Below are positions 13,314-25,275 of a stretch of DNA of 64,000 nucleotides, in pieces. Each line of letters starts with the position of its first letter. Within the stretch, counting starts at the first letter, position 1. Origin of the DNA: Phytophthora quininea. Taxonomy: Eukaryota > Oomycota > Peronosporomycetes > Peronosporales > Peronosporaceae. The stretch is taken from NCBI GenBank assembly GCA_011947345.1, contig JAAVTG010000039.1:124001-188000 (forward strand), written 5' to 3'. The notes under the pieces were generated by a model. The model saw only the letters and a program-made list of their open reading frames with translations. It did not search any database and was not told the origin of the DNA. Both the position numbers and the translations under genes were made by a program.

Positions 13314-13713
13314 GATGTTGACACTCTTAGAAACTTGAAACTCTTGTATTTGGAAGATAATTCGGAAATGAGCCCGCTATGGAGGCGACCAGGTAGATGA
13401 GACCCCGCTCCATCCATCGCTGGTTGTCATCTCTGTCATTCTGCGTGGCGTTGCGGTGACCACGTCGATCATCGTCGGCGCCGTCTCAAGACTGGAGGTG
13501 ACGAGCCACTTCAACGTTAATGTTCCGGATGTCAACTATTATCCGGAAAAACGTGTAAAATAAACCTTGTCTTTTCGTCCAATCCTTGCGTCGGATAAAA
13601 ATAAACGACCAATGAGCGAAGGGTCGGTCTTGATTGGATCATGGCCAGCCAAAGTCCCGGCGCCTTTGCTCGCCGCCACTCAGTTGGAAAACGCAGGCAA
13701 CATCAGCAACACC
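13314..13713. promoter_or_regulatory. Shared intergenic promoter region of tyrosinase (-) and NOP56 (+)
   Basis: About 400 bases separate the two divergent coding starts. Weak initiator-like GTCATTCTG lies near 13434-13442. The 3' half has open frames, but they read into the NOP56 leader and show no conserved protein. Confidence 0.4.
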
Positions 13714-15373
13714 ATGGTACGTGCTTATCTCCTGCAGCTTGTAGACGTCGCTCGCCTGGACAGCCTGCACCGTCTAATAGAGGAGCTCTCGCCGATGCCA
13801 ACCGTCTAATTGTTTGCTTCATTACCCCTCAGGGTGCCAACAACTTTGTGCTGTTCGAGTCGGCCTCGGGCTACGGTCTGTTCGAGGTGACGGAGAACGA
13901 GGAGATCGGCGGCCTGCTGGCCGAAGTTCAGGCCTCGGTGGCCGACGTCAGCTCCTTCGGACGCATTGTGAAGCTCAAGGCCTTCCAGCCTTTCACGTCA
14001 GCCGAGAACGCCCTCGAGAACATCAACAACGTCTCGGAAGGTCTGCTGGGCGACGACCTCAAGAACTTCCTGGAGATGAACCTGCCCAAGGTCAAGTCCG
14101 GCAAGAAGGCCAAGTTCGCACTGGGTGTGCAGGACAAGAACCTGGCCCAGGCCATCTCGGACGAGCTCAGCGCGCCGTGCAACACGAGCGAGACGACGCT
14201 CGAGCTGCTGCGTGGCGTGCGCATGCACTTCAGCACCTTCGTCAAGGAGCTGGCCCACGGCAACCTGGCCAAGGCCCAGCTCGGTCTGGGTCACTCGTAC
14301 TCGCGTGCCAAGGTCAAATTCAACGTCAACCGCTCGGACAACATGATCATCCAGGCCATTGCCCTGCTCGACCAGATGGACAAGGACATCAACACGTTCG
14401 CCATGCGCGTGCGTGAGTGGTACTCGTGGCACTTCCCCGAGCTGGTCAAGATCATCAACGACAACTACGTGTACGCCCGTTGCGCCGCGTTCATTAAAAA
14501 TCGCAGCACCCTCAGCGAGGACTCGCTCGAGGAGCTGGCCAAGATCGTGCTGGACGAGGACAAGGCCCAGCAAATCCTGCACGCCGCGCGTACCTCCATG
14601 GGTATGGACATGTCCGAGATCGACATGATCAATGTGGACAACTTCACCACGCGGCTCATTAAGCTCGCTGAGTACCGTCGCCAGCTGCACGAGTACCTGG
14701 TGTCCAAGATGTCGACCGTGGCGCCCAACCTCGCCTCGCTGATCGGCGAGGCGGTTGGTGCGCGTCTGATCTCGCACGCTGGTTCGCTGACCAACCTGGC
14801 CAAGTGCCCGGCTTCCACCGTTCAGATTCTTGGTGCCGAGAAGGCTCTGTTCCGCGCGCTGAAGACTCGCGGCAACACCCCCAAGTACGGTCTGCTTTTC
14901 CACTCGACGTTTATCGGTCGCGCTGCTGCTAAGAACAAGGGCCGCATCTCGCGGTATCTCGCCAACAAGTGTGCTATTGCCTCGCGTATCGACTCTTTCA
15001 TCGACGAGCCGACCACCAAGTACGGCGACAAGATGCGTGAGCAGGTTGAGGAGCGTCTTGCTTTCTACGAGAGCGGCGCCGCCCCGCGCAAGAACGCTGA
15101 CGTGATGCAGGAGGTGTCTGACGAACTCAAGAAGGACGCCGTCAAGTCCGAGAAGAAGTCTAAGAAGGACAAGAAGAAGGACAAGAAGCGGCCTGCTGAG
15201 GACGATGATGCCGAGATGGAGGATGCCGAGGAGGAGGCCCCTGCCAAGAAGAGCAAGAAGGACAAGAAGCACAAGAAGCACAAAAAGGAGGAGGTGGCCG
15301 AGGAGGCCCCGCCGTCGACGCGGACAAGAAGAAGAAGAAAAAGCACAAGAAGAAATCCAAGACTGCGGAGTAG
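13714..15373 (+). CDS. NOP56: Nucleolar protein NOP56 (box C/D snoRNP core)
   Basis: NOP56 bridges box C/D snoRNAs and fibrillarin for 2'-O-methylation and is needed for 60S biogenesis. The match covers the whole protein: N-terminal [17 protein letters not shown]5NT, coiled coil, and the Nop domain with [14 protein letters not shown] and [10 protein letters not shown] long lysine-rich KKE/KKD tail follows, typical of the family. The most likely start is the ATG at 13714-13716. It is immediately followed by a 116-nt intron (13717-13832), so exon 1 contributes only the initiator methionine. The tail changes frame at the C run 15307-15310. With one extra base it reads on as lysine-rich sequence to a TAG at 15371-15373. 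Without that correction the frame runs on into non-conserved arginine-rich sequence. Confidence 0.93.
13717..13832 (+). other. Intron immediately after the NOP56 start codon
   Basis: GTACGTG donor directly follows the ATG, and a CCCCTCAG acceptor precedes the conserved GANNFVLF segment. Upstream in-frame sequence does not resemble any NOP56 N-terminus. Confidence 0.65.
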
Positions 15374-15676
15374 AGTGCTCCGCTTGCCGACACTAGCGGT
15401 AGTTAGTAGTACACTTAGTCTGTTGCGCTTCGCTTGTCTTCTTGCTGCTGCTGGGCTGGTCGGGTTGGTCGATGCTCGCTGTGCTCTGAAGATAAATATA
15501 TTTGCGCTTTCATAAAGCTTCTTGGTTGGCTTGCATTTAATGAATTGGTCTTGGAGTTGCTCTTGGCGGTTGCAGTGCGTTTCAACCGCCGTCGATTCGT
15601 TCGTGAGCAGTGCATCCGCCATTTGAGAACTCTTTATCTGAGCATCGTTGCTGCTACGCTATTAATCTCATCGAGA
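15374..15676. other. Intergenic region between NOP56 and EFHC-like gene
   Basis: About 300 bases, pyrimidine-rich, with the NOP56 3' UTR on the left. No gene or repeat is seen. Confidence 0.45.
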
Positions 15677-18412
15677 ATGGAGCAGGAGTTAACATCACCA
15701 CCGCCACCGTTGCCCCTGCTGCCAGGAATGAGATCGACACACTACGACTACATGGCCAAAACTCACTTCCGTAGAGGGCAATTGCTCGAACGGATGTCGG
15801 TGGGCAAACTCACCAGCACAGAGAGCGCCTCCCACTTCGTTTCACCCGGTGGTGTCGGCTGCCACCGTCGCGAAGGCGAACGAAATCCGTCAAACAAGTA
15901 TCACTCAACCACAACCTGAAGTCAACCGCCTGCGAATTCCCAGCACCAAATACCGAGCAGACTCGACGAAGCCAGCGTGGCTCACACACGACCGACTTGT
16001 CCTCCGTTTTTCTCCTATTTTATTGAGCCTATTAAGCACCCCGATGGAAGAACCGAAGACCGAGTTCGACGAGTCGTCATTTGCTTCTACCTCAGTGATT
16101 GCTCCATTTCCATCTCGGAACCACGAGTCATCAACAGCGGCATTGCTCAAGGAGAGTTTATGCGGCGTACGATTGTCCGTAAGGGAAAAACAGCATTTCG
16201 TTCCACCGTGACAGTCTATCAGACGATTTGTACACACCCGAAGATTTCCGCATTGGCGGAGAGTTGCGTCTGTACGGACGAGTTTTCCACATTGTAGACT
16301 GTGATGCTGCAACGCGGAGGTTTTACGCCGAAGCTCTCGACAAAGCCATGGAAACTCCCCATATGTATCCAGACGAGTCAGGATCGAAGTTGGATGAAGT
16401 CGAGGAGCTCAAGACACAACTGCGGGACCGTACACGAGCGCTTGGTGCAAGTAAAGCTGAAGCCACACGGAAATTCCACGACCTGAGCCAGAAGGTACTG
16501 CGGTTCTTCGCCTCTTGGCATGACAACCATCCTCTGTATCCCGAAACGCGACGATTTGTCTTGCATTATTACTTATGTGATGATACCGTCGAGGTGATCG
16601 AGACTCGTGATAGCAACCGCAATCGTGGACGAGGACACTTTAGCGTTATGCTGTCTCGACGGAAACTGGCACGGGATCCAAGTACAAGAAAGCAGCAAAA
16701 TGACGACGATGAAGGCAGCTACTTCATCACGGATCGAGATTTGCGATGCGGTGAATGGGTGGACGTGTTTTCCAGAAGCCTGTTGCTTGAAGATTGCGAC
16801 GCCTTTACGCGTGACTACTACTTGGAAACCCACGGCATAACCCAAGAGAAATTTGAATCCTCCCCGTCGGAGGCGTCCGAGGCAGCAGCGAAATGGAAAC
16901 TCTTCCAAGCAGAGCCATTGCAAAAATCTTTACCACCAAACTATCGAGGTACGACCGGTTATTCTGCGAACAACAAGAGCTGCATGGAAAGTGGACTTGC
17001 AGCTCCGATCCCTGAAAATCGTGGTCGCGGCCGAAGTTTGGCAACAATGATTTGCCAGAACGATGAGCTTGACGGAAAGCAGTTGCGATTCCGTGCACGC
17101 TTTCGAGGCGTACAACACGGCGACATCAATGCCCAACGCGAGTTTGTGCTTACTTTCTACCTCGAGGACGACACGTTAGCTGTTTTTGAGCCACGCGTGC
17201 GAAATTCAGGAGTGCTAGGTGGCCGCTTCCTCGATCGAGCTCGCTTTCGAAAGAGCACAAAGTCGAACCAAAACTCCGATTCGACCAATCCAGCCCATTA
17301 TGGAGCTGCAGACATGTTCGTTGGTGCCGTGCTAACTTTTGAATTCTCGCCGCATCAACAATTTGAACTGATCGAGGCGGACTCTCAAACGTTGAGCTAC
17401 TGCGAAAGCCACCCGGAGATGTTCCCATTCTCGGATAGCTCTGCTGTTCTCGCATACGTCGCGAGACATTGGCTTCGTGGATCGAGTCAATTGGATCTTC
17501 GGCGAGAATGGCGCAACTCGACAGGGTCGGTCCCATTTTGTAAGCATGGAAGAAATGCAGCGCGTGTTAACTCAAGCAGGGCTAGCGTCGGGGATGAACG
17601 GCCAGCAGATGATAACCCTCTTCCGACGGTTTGCAGTCGGTAACGAGGAAACTGGGGATGACGGTGATAACAACCAACTCCAAGAACCATTGTTTGCCTA
17701 CGATGAATTCTGCGATGTCATTGCTGCCTTCGCGACCAACCCCACGGGAGGAAACGACGACAACGTACGCCTGAAGCTGATGAAAATTATCAGCTTGAGA
17801 CACATGCTGTCCCAGTCAAGATTGAGTTGTGGACTTGCCACAATTGACGATCTCGTTCGAGTAACAAGCGACCGATCTTGCTCTTTATCGAAATCTGAAA
17901 TTGAAATGATCACGGCACGATTCGCCACTACCAGTGGAAGTATCGACGTCCACAAACTTTGCGACTACGTTTTCCAACTTCCTGCTAGCCAGCAACAACC
18001 TTTGGCTTCTGAGGACATTGACAACGGCATTACTTTTGCAGACCAAAGCGACGAAGCGCTGCCGCCAGAACTTCCAACTGATAGATCGACAGAATGGTCA
18101 AGTACACCATCGCCGTCCACTCGAAAACCTGCCAACGATTCGCAGACATTGTCAGCACTAACAAATCCTCGCGTGATAAACACACTCCAACGAGTGTTTG
18201 CTGCCCGCAAGTACCAACTACGTAAAGCTTTTCGCGATCGAGACAGGGACAGAAGTGGTCGACTACGCGAAGATGAATTCATGGAGGCGATCATATCGGT
18301 GGCGCCACAAATGTCTGACGATGACGCCTATGTGCTGGCCGACGCGTTCTTTCCGACCAACAATTCATGCATGGACTATCCGCAGCTTCTTGACAGTGCA
18401 TTTCGTGGTTGA
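15677..18412 (+). CDS. EFHC1-like flagellar protein (three DM10 domains plus EF-hand region)
   Basis: EFHC proteins are microtubule inner proteins of axonemal doublets. Three DM10 modules can be read: about 15990-16330 (ICFYLSDCSISI, EPRVINSGI, GRVFHIVDCDAATRRFY), 16490-16830 (VLRFFASWHD, VFSRSLLLEDCDAFTRDYY) and 17080-17420 (FVLTFYLEDDTLAVFEPRVRNSG). A C-terminal region (17477-18412) holds EF-hand-like helices, including DRDRDRSGRLREDEF, which looks like a calcium loop. The protein is about 900 residues, longer than human EFHC1 because of the extended C-terminus. Frame changes occur near 15855, at the T run 16007-16011, near 16210 and near 17460. A role in zoospore flagella is inferred from the family. 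Its stop lies two bases from that of the convergent pseudouridine synthase gene. Confidence 0.85.
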
Positions 18413-18414
18413 TT

Positions 18415-20251
18415 CTAGTAGTCCTCAGAAGGAGCTGCCCACGATGGCTCAGGTACCTTGAATTCCTGATTGTCAAGCTAACGATGAACAACAAAATACT
18501 GTTAACTTCAGTCCATCCCCCACTCAATACGTAGCGTGAACTGACCTTGTACTCTAGAGCGTGCAGCCAAATCTTCGAGCAATGCAGCTGCGTCTCATTG
18601 AAAGCTTCAGCCTCGCCAACGTAGCACCAAGTGCACGTCCGACGCATGAACTCGTCTTCACTTTCGTCCTCTCGACGTGGCGATGAAAAGTCAACTGGGT
18701 CCTTGGGCGGACGATCAGCTTTGGATCGCTTGGCAGCATCGATCTCTTTAGTTCGCTCTGCCGTCTCGCCAAAATGCAATTCTCCTCCGTAGCACGGGTC
18801 ATTCGCAATAGGAAAGCCAATCAGCTGCAAATGCAGTCGGATCTGGTGCGTTCTTCCGGTGACTGGCTTGCATTCCATAAGACTCGTACTGTTGTCAGTA
18901 CGGACAAGTCGAACCAGAGTTTCCGAAGGCTTTCCTTCTTCATGGCATTCCCAGACTCCGTCGCGAGCCGAAAGACATTGAAGAGGGCAGCTGATTGAAA
19001 TTGTTTTTCGTCCGGAAATGTGATGTCACTGACAGAGCATCGTTCCGTGGCAGTGTTCACCAGTTTCTCCTTTGTGGCAGCATCGAGCGTAATGGGAAAT
19101 TGACCTTGCACTCGCGCAAGATATGTTTTCGAGGCCAGCCGATCAGCTAATGTCAAGAAGAAAAAAGCGTAAATAGTCTGCCTATAATGCGAGCGCAACA
19201 GTTGGTATGTTACCGATGCACAGCGAAAGAGCTTTAGCCTTGGCAGCGGTCTTTGCCAGTATCACAACACCTTCACAAACCGAAAAACACACGTCAGAGT
19301 TGCAATTAGTATTACAAGAAGCCTACCTGCGTACATACCTGACGTGAGGCGGTCCAATCGGTGAACAATATTCAGCTGGGGGAGATCCGGTCGGGATGCT
19401 TGCACAATTGAATGAAGAGAGTTATGGCGATATGCGCCACACGGATGCGTTGGAATGGAGGGAGGCTTAGAGACGACAATCTAATGGCAGAGAGGCCATG
19501 GTCAGTATCGCATATCAATATTCGCCGGGTAAACATAACCAGTATTCGTACCAGTTCGTCATTCTCGAACACAACCGGCACTTCTTCTCCTGACACAGGT
19601 GGTTCGTGACGGTGAGCCTATTCAATAGCACATGCTTTTAGTTCAGCTAGATACTCCTAAACTATAACTGTCATTTTTACCTTGTGAATGATCAAGTCTC
19701 CATTCTTGATAATTGTTTCTGGTGCAACAATCTGGTGGTTGACTGAGATCCGACCCGACGTAATGGCAAATTTCTGCGTGAATACCAACGTCAAAACACT
19801 CCACCTCGTATTCAAAACAATTGCAGACTCTCACGTAGTACTCTGGCGAGTAGGCACCAAATTCTTTGGTAAAAATCTCCAGTAGCTCGCGGTCAAACCA
19901 TCTTGCTTTGGCGAACGTGCGGAACTCGTACACGTAGGGCTCCACCTTCCTGTATCCTGCAATTACAACACATAATATCGTCAGTCTGCCATTAACTCTA
20001 AAGTTAGCAATATATTATTCAAAGCTACCGTCGGCGAAAGAGTACTTGGGTGCCTCCGCTACGAATCGGTTGGCGTTTTTGGTCTCTCGCTTGGACTTGC
20101 GCTTCTTGGCCTTCCGCTCGTCTTGGTCCATCTCGGCACGACGCATCTTCTTGCGCTGTCTCTTCGACAGGCCGTCGGTCTCATCCGCAACAGGCTCCGT
20201 CGTTGCTGGATGCGCCGCAGCTTCTGCTGCTTTGACCTCTTTCGTCTCCAT
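18415..20251 (-). CDS. RluA-family tRNA pseudouridine synthase (RPUSD2/RIB2-like)
   Basis: The enzyme isomerises uridine in RNA. The catalytic motif HRLDRLTSG is encoded around 19350, with the essential Asp present, and THPCGAYRHNSLH lies just upstream. The RNA-contact strand GRTHQIRLHLQ is near 18850, and the C-terminal zinc-like C-x-x-C and WLHALEY segments match the RPUSD2 subfamily. A basic N-terminus (KRQRKKMRR) suggests nuclear or nucleolar targeting. Seven exons can be assembled: start 20251; then YRKVEPYVYEF, an S4-like ITSGRISVNH segment, IVVSKPPSIP, GVVILAKT, ADRLASKTY, and a short last exon ending PSEDY at the TAG complement 18415-18417. One A is missing at 19004-19008. About 480 residues. 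Confidence 0.88.
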
Positions 20252-20363
20252 TGAAAAATTGGTGTTGTGTTGCTTAGTAAACTCGCTGAACCAATCAAAA
20301 TTGTATGCGACTTGTGCAAGATGTATTTCTTGAACTGCGTTTGCTGTAAAATAGTGTGATCGT

Positions 20364-23300
20364 CTACTCTAACGTGCTGGACGCGAGGAGTGGCGTAGTG
20401 ACCGTCGGCTTCTTGAAGAGCAGCGACTTGGTCTCGTTCACGCTAAAGTCCTCGGGTAGTGCTGGCGGGGTGTAGTACCGGAGCAAGAGCGACGAAGTAA
20501 CCACCGACACAGACGAAATGGCCATTGCTCCACCAGCGAACATGGGCGGGATGCTGAAGCCGAAGGGATACAGCACGCCAGCAGCCAGCGGAATCAGCAG
20601 ACAGTTGTAGCCGAGCGCCCAGACGTAGTTGAGTCGAATGCGGTTGAAGATCCTTCTCGACAAGTTCAGCGCTGTAATAACGTCGAACAGGTTCGCCTTC
20701 ATCAGCACCATGCCCGCAGTCTCCACCGCGATCTCTGTGCCGCCGCCAATGGCAATGCCCAGATCAGCTTGAGCGAGTGCTGGGGAGTCATTGATGCCGT
20801 CGCCGACCATGGCAACGATATGCCCAGTGCTCTGGAGCTGCTTGACCTTGGACGACTTTTGCGACGGAACGACCTCGGCCATGACGTTGCGACGGCTGAT
20901 TCCTAGTTGGTCTGCGATGGTGAACGCTGTACGCGCATTGTCACCAGTGACCATCCAGACTTCCAACCCCATCTGCTTAAGCTTCTTCAGCGTGCGGATC
21001 GATTCTTTGCGTGGAGCGTCTGCCACTCCGAAGATGGCACTCAGTTCACCATCAACACCCATGTAGATGGACGTCTTGCCGGCATTCTGAAACGTAATCG
21101 TGGCCTGTTGAAGCACGATACTATCCAAGCGCTTTAGTCCATTATCTGACATCCACTCTTTGTTGCCGATCAACACCTTGTGATCGCCTACGGTGCATGC
21201 AATGCCCCTACCAGACACCCCAAGGAATCCCTGGGGCTGCTCCAGCGACGACGAGATGAATTTGGCATACTCGATGATTGCCTTACTCAAAGGATGCTCA
21301 CTGCCGAGCTCCGCAGAGCCAGCAAAATGATCAGCTCTTCCGTGCTAAGCTTCTTGCTGAGAACGACAACATCCGTCACAACAGGCTTACCCACCGTCAG
21401 CGTTCCAGTCTTATCGAAGAGAATGGTGTTAACGCTGTGAGCAGCTTGCAGCGGCTCGCCGCCCTTGATCAAAACACCGTGCTCCGCCCCGACACCAGTG
21501 CCAACCATTACAGCCGTAGGTGTTGCCAATCCGAGCGCGCAGGGACAAGCAACTACGAGTGTTGCGATGCCAAAGTTAAAAGCAAACACAAACTTGCTAT
21601 CTGTCGGTGGAATCCAGCTAGTAGGAATAATGTCAAGCTCACAAAGCACATACCATGACAAAAACGTCAGGAATGAAAGTGCCACCACCGTCGGGACGAA
21701 AATGGAGGCAACGTAGTCGGCATAAGCTTGGATCGGTGCTTTCGAGGACTGCGCGTTCTCTACCAGACGAATGATCTGGCTAAGAGCAGTGTCGTTGTCA
21801 ACGCCCGTAACTTTCATGTGGAACAATCCATCTACATTCACAGTCGCTCCCAACACACGATCGCCAGAGACTTTCTTGATCGTCTTGGACTCACCAGTTA
21901 GCATGGATTCATCGATCCGACCCTCACCATATACGATGACACCGTCAGCTGGAATAGACGACCCGCGCACAACCTTCAAGACATCCCCACGCTGCACCAA
22001 TTCAATCGGCACGACTCGTTCTTCGCGAATAGTAGTCCCGTCCTTGCTGAAGATTAGAAGAGTGGCGGATTTAACCTGCAACTCCATCAATTTACTCAAC
22101 GCTGCCGATGTTTTTCCCTTTGCGATTGCTTCCATAAATTTCCCCAGAATGACGAAAGAGATCAGCATCGATGAAGTCATGAACATGTCCGCATTAGCAA
22201 TGCTAGTATCGCTCAGCAGGAACGCTCGAATAAGACTGAATAGTCCGTAGAAATATGATGCGTTAGCGCCCATGGAGACCAAGAACGCCATGCCCAACAT
22301 TCGGTTCTTCACTCCCTTCCAGGCATCAACGTGAAAGCGACGAGCCGGGTAAAACTGAACAGGAGTAGCGAGAACTGCCACAATAAGAGCCTGCCATGAG
22401 ATACCAGAGAGGATCTCAGAGTCTAACCCCTTCTCGATCGCCGGGATACTGTCCAGCACCATCATAATGAGAAGAATCGGGAACGTGAATAATACCGAGA
22501 CGAAAAAGTCAACACGGTAGCGGGTGATCTCCTTGAGACGTTGGTCTCCAAGAGCTTTCTGAGCTTCAGCGCCAGAAAGGTACGCAGCATCGTATCCAAT
22601 ATCCTCCACGGTTTCAACAAGCGTCCGTATTCCGACAACGTCCTTGTCGAAGCGAATAATCGCCTTCTCCGTAGCGAAGGTAACATCTGCTGAAACAACT
22701 CCTTCAGTTTGTTTTAAAGCGTTCTCGACCGATTTCGAACACGATGTGCACGTCATCCCTCCAATCAGTAAGGTGGCATTGCCTAGCTCACTTTTATCGG
22801 AGTCGATCGAGATGGCAACTTCAGACGAAGTTTCTGACGTTTCAGAAGCCGCCTTTGGCTTCTCGGTAAGCTGTGCAATCGAAGACGCTTCCAGTGCTGC
22901 TGGCTTCACTACACGAGCTCTGAATTTTGATCCAGCACTTCGAACAACGTCAACCAAACTCTCGTCATTGAACTGTCCGTCAGGATCCACCTCTACAGTC
23001 GCTCGCTTCGCTCCAAAATCCACAGATGCCGAGACAACTCCGTCCGCTTCACTAAGCGCTTGCTGTACCTTGCGTGCACAATTCTTTGCGCAGCTCATGC
23101 CTTCAATCTCAAGCTGCACCGTTCGCGGGTTAAGTGACGGGATATACACTGCTGCATCAAACTTCGTTCCAGCACTCCGCACGACGTCAATCAAATCATT
23201 TTCTGTAACGATACTTCCAGCTTTAAGTTGAACTGTAGCACGTTTGAGAGGGAAATCCACCGCTGCAGTCTCCACCGTCGGCACCGCGTTCAAAGCTCGT

Positions 23301-24588
23301 TCAATCTTTTAGCGCAGTTCTTGGCACAACTCATACCCTCAATAGCGAGAAGGATCGTGCGCGGCCCAGGAGCTGGTGTTGCAACAGTAGCTGTAAACTT
23401 CTCGCCAGTAGAATGGACGATATCAATCAGGTCAGCTTCTGATAGATGACTGCCGGTCTCCAAGAACACCGTGGCTCGCGTGGTCTTAAAGTCCACCTTG
23501 GCACTAATGACGCCATGCGCACCATTCAGCGCTTCTTGCACTTTACGCGCACAGTTCTTGGCGCAGCTCATGCCACTGATTGTAAGGTACACCACACGAG
23601 AGTCACCGTCATTGGTGAAGAGCTGGTAGTGCGACGCGTTAAACTTTTGCCGACACCGCGCACCACTTGGATCAAGTCCTCCTCCGTCAGAACACTGTCC
23701 GCCTCCAGGATAATCGTTGCTTTCTTGTTGTCAAAGTCTACCGTCGCATCAATCACGCCCTCTGTATCCGACAGCGCGTTCTGAATCCTTGCGCAGTTCT
23801 TGGCGCAACTCATACCCGTGATGTTCAACAGGATCGCACCTGCAATAGAGTTGGCTCTGTCCTTCTGCTTGGCAATGAACGCGTCGAATCTAGGGTTCGC
23901 CGCACGGATATACTTAATCAGATCCACTTCCGTAGCTGTGCAGCCCTTGGCCAGCGCCACTTCGGCCGTCTTGGACTTGGAGTCTACGTGGATGTGCAGC
24001 ACGCCGGGCACTTGCTCCAGCGCGCGGATCACCTGCGTGCCGCAGATGGTCATGCAGCGCATGCCCTCGACACGCAGCCGCACGATGCGCTCGCGGTGCT
24101 GCCACACGGGGTAGGCGATGAGCTGGTCGGGTGTAGACTGCCGCACGACGTCGGCTAGTGCAGCCTCCAGCGCCTCGTCGGCCCGGCGTCGCAGCTCGAT
24201 GCGCACCAGCTCTCTACCAGGTCCAGCTGCACGCTCTGCACGCCGAGGGGGCTGCCCTGGAGCGCCTTCTGGATTTTTCGGCCGCGTCGTGGTCGTCGTC
24301 GGAAAGCGCCGGGACCACTAGGAACACCACGCGGTCCTCGTCCTCGCGACGCTGGGAGGACGTCACGCTTGGCACGTCCTCGGATGCGGGCACGCACGTG
24401 CCGTCGCGCGCGAGCGGCAGCAGCTCCTCGCCGTCGATGGTCCAGTCGTCGCCACCATCGATCTGTTCACGATCATGCAAGTTGGAAAGTGAGGGTAAAA
24501 CGGCGGAAGGTGCTTCAAGTTTTCCTGAGACGCTTCTAGCCAATGAGAACGGCCGATGGATTACGTAGAAGTTTACGAAGCACACCAA
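20364..24588 (-). CDS. Copper-transporting P1B-type ATPase with multiple HMA domains
   Basis: It exports or delivers Cu(I), as ATP7, Ccc2 and RAN1 do, probably in the secretory pathway. Core motifs are all present: TGES, membrane CPC (VACPCALG), phosphorylation DKTGTLT, SEHPL, TGDN and GDGINDSPALAQ. About eight membrane segments are visible. The N-terminus carries six recognisable HMA units and one degenerate unit without cysteines (about 24350-24140). Five HMA units have cysteines spaced CxxxC (one CMTIC near 24060, four CAKNC near 23815, 23570, 23330 and 23095). Only the last, near 22745, has canonical CxxC (CTSC). Frame breaks occur near 24220 and 21320 and at A runs complementary to 24274-24278, 23645-23648 and 23307-23310; each needs one base. 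The start is uncertain because no conserved N-terminus is known to me. Confidence 0.9.
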
Positions 24589-25275
24589 AATATCGGTTTA
24601 GTGCATGTTTGACGTGCTTTCAGTATTGGTGATACAGATGGTGCTAAAATGGAGTAGGATACGTTCTTGGGATCCAGAATCAAGAACTTCAGTTTTTTGA
24701 GATCTTGTTGATGATACATGTTCGAGCACATTCAGCACGCGCTGCGCTGCATCAATGACGAGGTCATCGCTGATACAGAGCGCATTGCCCAATGCTCTGC
24801 AAAAAGTATGCCTAGACAGCAGAATAGCAGGCGCATACTTTCTGGCCGCAGCATGATATTGCAGCACTCATCATCATCGTGAATCACAGCCCATGTCCAT
24901 GATCTTTCTGATCACACTTGATGGAAATCACACACTAAACTTGCTCGAAGGTGAGGCCCTGGACTCGAAAAAGTAAAGTCAGCTATCAGTTTTAAACCAC
25001 AATAGCAATATCTTGTGTACACTTGCGAACGCCTTGCGCTTGGCGTTGCTCGACGTGCTAGTGCATGAACCGTTGATGAACGAATATGCTACCGGTACCT
25101 ATGGATAAGAAAGATAAGAAAGCAAGTGCTGTGGTGCTGATTTCGCTCAGTGAAATCGCCATTTTTCAGGTATTGTAATATTTGACAAAATTTATAGCCA
25201 ATCATCATTGCTCATTACTACTAAAGCTATATTTCACACCGTCCGCAGCTTTTCAAGCGGTTGGTGGCAACCACC
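24589..25275. other. Intergenic region between Cu-ATPase (-) and RBFA (+), with a weak 89-codon frame
   Basis: This 690-bp divergent interval contains an 89-codon minus-strand frame (24598-24867). It lies in the same frame as the ATPase N-terminus and is separated from it by one stop. It has no recognisable motif and could be a short gene, an upstream exon or chance. The remainder is AT-rich and shows nothing clear. Confidence 0.35.

Noticed and set aside
13998..15281. 427-codon minus frame opposite NOP56
   Set aside because: It is the mirror of NOP56's strongly GC3-biased codons; low-complexity Leu/Val/Gly/Arg composition and no conserved motif.
20364..24588. Treating the Cu-ATPase as a pseudogene
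   Set aside because: Each break needs a single base in a homopolymer and all catalytic motifs are intact; the same error type hits essential genes nearby.
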